A stretch of 12,695 nucleotides of DNA from DASQDN01 sp035630195 (GTDB lineage: Bacteria; Acidobacteriota; Terriglobia; Bryobacterales; Bryobacteraceae). Below are positions 7,993 through 12,695 of the stretch, in pieces (position 1 is the first letter of the stretch; every line of letters begins with the position of its first letter). The stretch spans positions 1 through 12,695 of the forward strand of contig DASQLD010000502.1 in assembly GCA_035630195.1 (NCBI GenBank), given 5' to 3'. A program made the translations under genes and the position numbers. A model generated the notes under the pieces. The model was not told the origin of the DNA, did no database searches, and saw nothing but the letters and a program-made list of their open reading frames with translations.

Positions 7993-8827
7993 TCGTTATC
8001 GGCCTTCCAGTCGCAGGTCTGATCACCCGTGAGGTGAAGGAACTCGCTTCTGCTTTGTCTCTTCGAGACCACGCCCTGACTTCACCCGCGCCGTCACCTG
8101 AGAGGACGACTCCTGCTTCCGGAAAAGCTGCGACGGCAGCAATGGCCTTAGCGTGCCCAGCAATCTGGTGGACCATTCCACTACGGAGATCAATGACCTG
8201 AAGAGTCTGCGTTCCACTTAACACTATGGTGTCAGCATCTAAAAAGGATAGATCGCGCACATCTCCGCGCGCGCGTATACGAGCTGTAAGTACCCCCGCG
8301 CCAGTGCCAACGTGTATCGTGCTGTTGGATCCGATTCGATAACAGCTGAACGCAAAGATGTTGTTCGAAGTATGTGAGAAGCGAACGGTCGTTGCAAATT
8401 CTCCAACAGGGCAAAAGATAAAGCGGCGAACAAAAGCTGCGCGCGTAAGAGTCTCAAACAGGGCGGCCTTGGCCTCGTCCGACCGATTGACGCCGAAGGC
8501 CAGCACACTCCGGCGAAGCGCCGCACTGATATCAAAGCGGGATTCGCGTCGTGACTCCGATGCAATCGCCTGGCTACGAGCTACCCGCAGCCGTTCTTCC
8601 GCAATAGCTCGTTGCTGAGTTGCAATATTGCTTTGGTGTACCGCCTCGTCTCGCGCCTTCGTCGCGTTTTGTAGCGCCTCTTCTCTTGCTTGGTTAGCGG
8701 CTGTTGCTGCTGATAAGCTGAGTTGCGCGTCTTTGGTCTTCTGTTCGGCGATCGTGCGCTGGACATCGGCCGTCGTTTTCTGCCGGTATGAGAAGGCGGC
8801 AGCTGCGGCAAGAAAGACGGCTACCAT
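7967..8827 (-). CDS. Membrane anchor, coiled coil and first propeller blades of a broken TIR-WD40 protein
   Basis: 286 codons from ATG at 8827, which overlaps the stop of the TIR segment by 7 bases. A hydrophobic segment (MVAVFLAAAAAF) is followed by about 75 residues of Ala/Gln/Glu-rich coiled coil (RTIAEQKTKDAQ ... IAEERLRVARSQAIASESR). Next comes ALRRSVLAFGV...AKAALFETL, a pattern seen just before propellers in STAND/TIR-WD40 proteins, then the first blades. The same frame upstream of the ATG encodes RYRRANRNLRLLAT, a typical basic juxtamembrane stretch, showing that the original protein continued from the TIR domain. Near 8045-7989 a third frame encodes FLHLTGDQTCDWKADNDW, which may be the true link to the WD40 segment and would need two further single-base losses. 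Confidence 0.65.
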   Translation of the reverse strand: MVAVFLAAAAAFSYRQKTTADVQRTIAEQKTKDAQLSLSAATAANQAREEALQNATKARDEAVHQSNIATQQRAIAEERLRVARSQAIASESRRESRFDISAALRRSVLAFGVNRSDEAKAALFETLTRAAFVRRFIFCPVGEFATTVRFSHTSNNIFAFSCYRIGSNSTIHVGTGAGVLTARIRARGDVRDLSFLDADTIVLSGTQTLQVIDLRSGMVHQIAGHAKAIAAVAAFPEAGVVLSGDGAGEVRAWSRRDKAEASSFTSRVIRPATGRPITIGIRLRSQ

Positions 8828-9321
8828 CGTAGCGAGGAGCCGTAGATTCCGGTTAGCGCGTCGATACCGGAGTTTTTCTGGAGTTCTCCCAGAATCTGAG
8901 GAGACGGTTCAGCGAGCATGTCGGCCTTCGTCGCCTCCTCTAGCCACCGCACATCGCGTACTCCCAAGGGCCGAAATCTCGGGTCGGACTGCAGCGCGCG
9001 TTGCAAGCCCCCACCAATGTTGATCGGGATGATGCTGCCTTTCCGTGCTGAAAAAATGCGAACCTCTTCCGCAACCCAGTCAGAAGATCCTACGTTGGGA
9101 CTCGCTATAAGAATCAACACCTTACTTCGCTTCAGTGCACTCTTTATTCGGATGCTAAGTGGATCACCAGCTGCAGCGTCATTATCGTCGAGAAAGCAAC
9201 GGAAATCGGCTGCGCGAAGCAATTCTTCAAGCCTGCGGGCATACGAACCCGCCTCGCTTCGCTTATATGAGATAAAGAAGTCGAATCCGGTCAGGAGTGA
9301 CCAATTGAAGATCTGAGACAT
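8821..9321 (-). CDS. TIR domain segment of a broken TIR-WD40 protein
   Basis: 166 codons from ATG at 9321, chosen over a TTG at 9336 because GGAAGG lies about 7 bases before the ATG. The TIR domain spans about residues 12-130: FDFFISYKRSEAGSYARRL, FLDDNDAAAGDPL as the BB-loop region, then SSDWVAEEV with Glu86 four residues after Trp in the catalytic position. The reading frame leaves the family pattern after GELQKN at an A5 run (8873-8877). One extra A, or a -1 slip, would lead into the membrane anchor of the next ORF. As it stands the product would be a soluble TIR domain of 166 residues with a short unrelated tail. Either the gene is broken or the two parts are now made separately or by frameshifting. 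Confidence 0.75.
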   Translation of the reverse strand: MSQIFNWSLLTGFDFFISYKRSEAGSYARRLEELLRAADFRCFLDDNDAAAGDPLSIRIKSALKRSKVLILIASPNVGSSDWVAEEVRIFSARKGSIIPINIGGGLQRALQSDPRFRPLGVRDVRWLEEATKADMLAEPSPQILGELQKNSGIDALTGIYGSSLRW

Positions 9322-9386
9322 TCGATTGCCTTCCAATAAGCGCTCCTGCTAGCCCTGAGGACGGTGCCGCACGGATCGACTAATGG

Positions 9387-9392
9387 ATTATA
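9387..9392 (-). promoter_or_regulatory. Possible -10 box (TATAAT) for the TIR-WD40 gene
   Basis: On the minus strand a perfect TATAAT, with TG directly before it, lies 66 bases upstream of the ATG at 9321. The expected -35 position, about 17 bases further up, has no good TTGACA match, so the call rests on the -10 alone. Confidence 0.35.
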
Positions 9393-9417
9393 CAGTCTAC
9401 TCGTTCCTGCATCTTCT

Positions 9418-9447
9418 GGGAGGCGGGCTGTTGGGAGGTGGGCTGTA
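9418..9447. repeat. Imperfect 15-bp tandem repeat
   Basis: Two adjacent copies of GGGAGGYGGGCTGTW (9418-9432 and 9433-9447) differ at two positions. They sit between the start of the TIR-WD40 gene and the first transposase remnant, perhaps at an insertion boundary. Confidence 0.7.
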
Positions 9448-9475
9448 CGCTTGAGTTACGAATGTTAGAACGGCC

Positions 9476-10282
9476 GTTTTACGTGCGATTTGCTACTCTC
9501 GCTGCTGGCAGCTGGCCGAGTTTCTTCCGAAGCCGCACGGATACTGCGCTCGAACTCGTCGCGTTGCGCCAGCAGGTCACGGTGCTCAAAACGGAAACGT
9601 CCACGACCAGCAATAACCGCGTGGATCGGGTTTGTGGATCTCGCTCCGACGAGTCTGGCCTCGATGGAACAATGCCGTGGTCATTGTGAAACCCGAGACC
9701 CTCATTGGTAGCATCGCGCAGGTTTCCCGCCTTTGCTGGCGCTGGCGATCGCAGCCTCGTTGCGGGTGGACCAGAGTGGCGGAGAGAAGGCCCGTAATCC
9801 ACCATATGGCACGTGAAAATGCCCGTTTGGGGCACCGAAGACCCACGGCGAACCATTTAAGCTCGGGTCGTAGTATCGGAACGTACGGTCGTCAGATACC
9901 TCCGATGGCTTCGGCACCGCGGTGATCCGGAGAAACGGTGGCTTACATTTGTGGCCAATCACGAGGCCTTCGTTGCCATCGACTTCTTCACCGCGCCGAC
10001 ACGGACGTTTCGCTTTATCTATTGTTTCCTCGTCAATTGAACACGGGTGCCTCCGAATCCTGCACTTCAATGCGGTTTTGAGACCCAGACCCGATTGGGT
10101 CGTGCAGGAACTCCGGGAGGCTTTTCCCGAAGCTGGTTGGTGCCGGTACATCATTCCCGACGCGACTCGAAATATAACGCCGACGTCATTCAGTTCCTGA
10201 AATCGACAATGCTCACGCCGAAGCGCACAAGGGTGCAGGGGCCCTGGGAAACGGCTCGCGGAACGCTGGATCGGAACTTGCC
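9476..10282 (+). mobile_element. Degraded rve-type transposase/integrase (plus-strand remnant)
   Basis: Fragments in all three frames line up with an IS3/IS481-like transposase carrying an rve catalytic core: SRTDTALELVALRQQVTVLK near 9530, WISLRRVWPRWNNAVVIVKP near 9635, then a clean 55-codon stretch 9873-10037 (ERTVVRYLRWLRHRGDPEKR ... AIDFFTAPTRTFRF) holding the first catalytic Asp. After that come WVVQELREAFPEAG near 10100, SKYNADVIQFLKST near 10165 and LAERWIG near 10255, which keeps the Glu. The second catalytic region reads RRDSKYNADV instead of the usual DRDSKF. At least five frameshifts make it dead. Similarity ends near 10282, where it meets a second remnant on the other strand. I see no clear terminal inverted repeats. 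Confidence 0.75.
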
Positions 10283-10844
10283 ACGCCGTGCTTCCAGCTG
10301 GATGACAAACAAAATGTAGTACGGGTCAAGCCGCACCAGGTGAGCACTTCGGCTTTGAATCGATACCCGCAAGAACGGCCATGTACGAGGCGATGAAATC
10401 TGTTCATCTGGTCGTCTGACTCCGTTTCGGCACAGGTAGATGCCGTGCCTGCGCAGCACGTTCCCGATAGTCTAGTCCGAGATCTCATGCCCCAGATTTA
10501 CCCGCGCGCCTGTGATCCGGTCATTGCCCCCAGCGGGAGTTCTCTCGCGCGAACTTCACGACAAGACGTTCTACTGCGACGAGATCCGCGCTCGGCCCGG
10601 TAGGAGCGATGTTTTGAACCGTCGAACTTCTTCGCGACCAGTTCGCGCCACTAGTCGAGGATAGTCTCGGGTTTTGCAACCTGCGCTACTTTCGGCAGGC
10701 TCCCGCGTCCGAGCCGCTTGCCAATGTCTGTCAGCGTGCTCCGCTCTGCATTGGACAGCGGAGCCTACCTGGCAAATGCGCTCTCAGAATCCAGTTCTCG
10801 GCCGCAAGATACTCGACCTGAATAGGCAGTTCATGATTTATCAG
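10275..10844 (-). mobile_element. Degraded transposase remnant, opposite strand
   Basis: Reading the minus strand from 10844: INHELPIQVEYLAAENWILR (stop at 10731), then in other frames IGKRLGRGSLPKVAQVAKPE near 10700, VAKKFDGSKHRSY near 10630, IGNVLRRHGIYLCRNGVRRP near 10460, and FKAEVLTW/YYILFVIQLEARRG near 10360-10285. These match, in order, a second family of rve-core transposases common in Burkholderiales (helix-turn-helix segment, AKKFDGSK linker, catalytic core). The expected FF after the first core Asp is lost (YRFKAEVLTW). Similarity ends at about 10280, so the C-terminal third is missing. It is non-functional. The element is a different lineage from the neighbouring plus-strand remnant. 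Confidence 0.7.
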
Positions 10845-11663
10845 CCCGAGACGTACGCGAGCAGATGGGCCACCTGGGATTTCTCGTACAACAGCATCTT
10901 CTCAGGCCAGTGATTCGGAAGAGCTTTCGTTTTGTGACTATACGGGTATCCAGTCGAATCGGGCAGTTTGGAAGCTTCAGCTATGCGGGACTGCAAATGC
11001 TAGTACGGGAATCGGCACACGCGTGGGAGCCTCCTATCGCCGAGGAGCGTTTTCTTTTATCACTTCTACCTCCGCCGGGTCGCCTTTGTCACATACGTCG
11101 ACAACGACGCAACTAAGCGAAGGTACTCCATGCAGCGCCAGCTCCGAGCTTCGGCGGATAACAAAGAGTATTGCGGCGCTTACCCGACGCACCACCGTCG
11201 TCCGGATCAGACGCCGTTCCGGTCGGAGACCCGGGCACAAATAGCGGTGTCCGCCAGCTTGGATTCGGATTTTACCGCGCTAAGACTAGCTCGAAAATGC
11301 TGCCAATCCAGAGCAGCCCGAGTACATTGTTCGAGTGCTAGATCGACAAGGGAGCGTACCGTACAAGTAGTGGATACCTGAGGTTAACAAGAGCGTTGAT
11401 TCAGATCTACATGGACAGGTAGTCACCGTAATTGTACATGTGCTTCGCGAGAACAAACGTTGCGGGCGGCTCAAGCCAGAAGCGCTCGCTCGTATCGCCC
11501 TTTGTACCTCGATGCAAGAAGCGTCCCGCGCTGTTCGAAGGCGATGTTGGTCGTGTTTCACCCTGTACGAATGCTGTACGAATGCGGTCGGTTCCGTGAG
11601 ATTCCTGAGATGTGGCAGATTGTGGAATCAGCAACTTACTGATTCCCGAAGACCTCGTTTCTT
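10845..11663. other. Unassigned stretch of about 820 bp
   Basis: No reading frame here shows a recognised family, a convincing start with ribosome site, or coherent length. Both strands carry only short overlapping frames. The minus-strand frame 11679-11407 starts MDSNHEE because it is the antisense of the tRNA-like sequence. The frame 11460-11642 ends in a protein-like stretch (RFREIPEMWQIVESATY) that could be a fragment of an unknown gene. Probably decayed mobile DNA. Confidence 0.4.
11563..11584. repeat. Perfect 11-bp tandem repeat
   Basis: CTGTACGAATG occurs twice in immediate succession (11563-11573, 11574-11584). TGTACGAATG recurs once more near 11732, just past the tRNA-like fragment. 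The pair lies about 80 bases before that fragment and could be a recombinase arm-type site or a slippage product. Confidence 0.6.
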
Positions 11664-11691
11664 CGTGGTTCGAGTCCATGCCGGGGAGCCA
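11664..11691 (+). tRNA. tRNA-Asn-like 3' fragment with CCA; probable attachment-site scar
   Basis: CGTGG-TTCGAGT-CCATG forms a five-pair T stem with a consensus TTCRANY loop. It is followed by a seven-base acceptor strand CCGGGGA, discriminator G and an encoded CCA. The end CGGGGAGCCA and loop TTCGAGT resemble tRNA-Asn of betaproteobacteria as I remember it. The upstream 50 bases do not fold into D and anticodon arms, so only the 3' end is present, as left at the far side of an island that integrated into a tRNA gene. The AT-richer sequence directly after it (TTATCAATCACTTACAAG) resembles the core region next to integrase att sites. The isotype is inferred. Confidence 0.55.
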
Positions 11692-11747
11692 CTTGTATTA
11701 TCAATCACTTACAAGATTCAACGGCGAATTTTGTACGAATGGGACGA

Positions 11748-11767
11748 GCCTTGAGGAGTCCTAAGGC
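11748..11767. terminator. Small hairpin with weak T run
   Basis: GCCTTGAGG and CCTAAGGC pair across a three-base loop with one bulged G, followed by TTTGATCTGCTTT. The stem is good but the T tract is broken, so termination is possible rather than likely. It lies between the tRNA-like fragment and the abiEi remnant. Confidence 0.3.
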
Positions 11768-11821
11768 TTTGATCTGCTTTGGTTTGGCATCAGAGCAGGG
11801 ATTCGAGAACGTGATAGTGGC

Positions 11822-11838
11822 GAATCCAAAATGGATTC
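11822..11838. promoter_or_regulatory. Inverted repeat upstream of the abiEi remnant; possible AbiEi operator
   Basis: GAATCC-AAAAT-GGATTC is a perfect six-pair inverted repeat ending 52 bases before the abiEi ATG. AbiEi antitoxins are known to repress their own operon by binding inverted repeats in the promoter. Its role here is inferred from position only. Confidence 0.35.
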
Positions 11839-11890
11839 ACGGCTGCTGCTCGGATTGCACCAACCCATAAATAACCTTTAGGATCGTGTC

Positions 11891-12518
11891 ATGCGGAATC
11901 GTCGGAATGCGCAAAATAGGCTCTTTGAAATTGCTGAAGGTCAGCAGGGTTCTTCACGGCGAAGCAGGCGAAGGCTGCCGGTTTCGCAGAGAACACGCAT
12001 CCTTATGCAGAGAACACGCATCCTTATCATGTCCATGCCCGAAACTGGATTCGCGAATATCGTGGGATCTATCGTCTCGCCCTCTTTCCGCTAGCGGAAC
12101 ATCCGGACTTGGTGAAATGGGCTCTTTGATCGAAGAAGCGCGACGAGTGATGGAGGGAGTTTACAGCCACCAGACCGCCCGGATCCTCTACGAACTCTCC
12201 GATCTGAACCCGGCGAAGCTGCACCTGACTGTTCCCCCAGCATTTTTGTCGGAATAGCGAGATTCCCGCTATCCCGATGATCCACTATGCGGATCTCGCC
12301 AGGGATGATTTCCGGACTGCGCAGGGATTCAAGTGCACTCGGCCACTACGTACGATTGTCGATCTGATCCAGTCCGGTAGCGTGAGCGTCAGTTTCTGCG
12401 CAAGGCCTTGAGGCAGGCTCTCCAAAGTGGATTGATCACCCAGTCAGAGGTGAAGCGGGTTAAGCTCAACGCTCCATCTCAGAGAGTATTTCAAGATCTT
12501 GTGCGGCAGGTGGCGTAA
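11891..12518 (+). pseudogene. abiEi: AbiEi-type antitoxin, frameshifted
   Basis: ATG at 11891 has AGGA 8 bases upstream. Five frame segments join into one AbiEi-family protein (winged-helix antitoxin and autorepressor of the type IV AbiE system): QNRLFEIAEGQQG (to 11949); FFTAKQAKAAGFAENTHPY ... YRGIYRLALFPLAEHPDLVK (11950-12126); GVYSHQT...LYELSDLNPAKLHLTVP (to about 12245); IPMIHYADLARDDFRTAQGF with RPLRTIVDLI (to about 12383); and RQFLRKALRQALQSGLI to the TAA at 12516. The four switches fit three single-base losses and one gain. The second segment also contains a 7-codon tandem duplication. Length without indels (about 205 residues) is normal for the family. Product is non-functional. Confidence 0.75.
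11986..12027. repeat. Perfect 21-bp in-frame tandem duplication inside abiEi
   Basis: The 21 bases at 11986-12006 are repeated exactly at 12007-12027. In the abiEi frame this duplicates AENTHPY, a motif normally present once in the N-terminal helix-turn-helix region. Perfect identity points to a recent event. Confidence 0.9.
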
Positions 12519-12616
12519 TGCCGCGGGAGTATGCATCGGCGGAGGCACTCCGGAGAATGCTGAGTTCAATAGAGGCGTTCATATTCCCAAGCATCCCTCG
12601 CTATGACATCTTCTAG
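12518..12616 (+). pseudogene. abiEii: N-terminal fragment of an AbiEii-type nucleotidyltransferase toxin
   Basis: The ATG overlaps the last base of the abiEi TAA (TAATG), with AGG 7 bases upstream, the usual coupled AbiE arrangement. MPREYASAEALRRMLSSIE matches the typical start of AbiEii-family toxins as I remember it (MPREYAS..AFR.ALE.RL). The match then breaks off and the frame stops after 32 codons, where about 300 residues are expected. The following 79 bases to the window edge do not resume the toxin in any frame I can recognise, so a deletion or insertion has removed the rest. The nucleotidyltransferase motifs are absent. Confidence 0.55.
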
Positions 12617-12695
12617 CGTCTTGTTGTTGTCCGTATGTGAAGATGTATTTCGCCGTGCATGTCGGCGCGAAGTAGAAATGTCCTATCCGGAGCGA

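Noticed and set aside
11407..11679. 90-codon minus-strand frame beginning MDSNHEE
   Set aside because: The start comes from the antisense of the tRNA T arm, a familiar source of false genes.
11600..11691. A complete tRNA gene
   Set aside because: Only the T arm, acceptor 3' strand and CCA fit. The AATCAG/CTGATT hairpin upstream has a loop (CAACTTA) that does not fit an anticodon loop, and no D arm or 5' acceptor strand is found.
1..12695. CRISPR array
   Set aside because: No set of regularly spaced repeats was seen on reading through; the repeats found are simple tandem pairs.
12617..12695. Insertion sequence end at the right edge
   Set aside because: The sequence after the truncated toxin could be an insertion sequence terminus, but too little is visible to name a family or show an inverted repeat.

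Overview
The window (about 12.7 kb, GC-rich, roughly 58-60% by eye) looks like an accessory defence island from a proteobacterium. A betaproteobacterium of the Burkholderia/Paraburkholderia/Cupriavidus type is the best guess. That guess rests on codon usage, the style of the transposase remnants, and a tRNA 3' end resembling tRNA-Asn of that group; no housekeeping gene is present to prove it.

Left part (1-3749, + strand): a two-gene unit. The first gene, cut by the left edge, encodes a ParA/MinD-like (SYKGGVGR-type) NTPase module followed by a C-terminal TIR domain. Its stop overlaps the start of the second gene (ATGA). That second gene is an 898-aa patatin-like phospholipase with a block of about six membrane segments placed between its catalytic Ser and Asp. 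After a 750-bp stretch without a convincing gene, a convergent gene (5726-4500, - strand) encodes a second TIR protein with an unrecognised 270-residue C-terminal region. Just upstream of it lies a broken start of a tyrosine recombinase (5856-6045).

Middle part (6150-9321, - strand): a third TIR gene with the layout TIR, membrane anchor, coiled coil, WD40-like beta-propeller. It is now split over three overlapping reading frames. It is followed by a small frameshifted gene of unknown function.

Right part (9400-12695): a graveyard. It holds two degraded rve-type transposases that meet tail to tail near 10280, about 800 bp of unassigned DNA, a tRNA-Asn-like 3' fragment with its CCA (a likely attachment-site scar), and a decayed AbiEi/AbiEii type IV toxin-antitoxin pair. 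The antitoxin gene carries four frameshifts and a perfect 21-bp in-frame tandem duplication.

Reading: three TIR proteins of different architecture, all keeping the candidate catalytic glutamate, sit beside recombinase, transposase, tRNA and toxin-antitoxin remains. The intact TIR-ATPase/membrane-patatin pair is the strongest candidate for a poorly described immune system: sensing by the ATPase, NAD+ cleavage or nucleotide signalling by TIR, and membrane damage by the patatin. This functional reading is inference.
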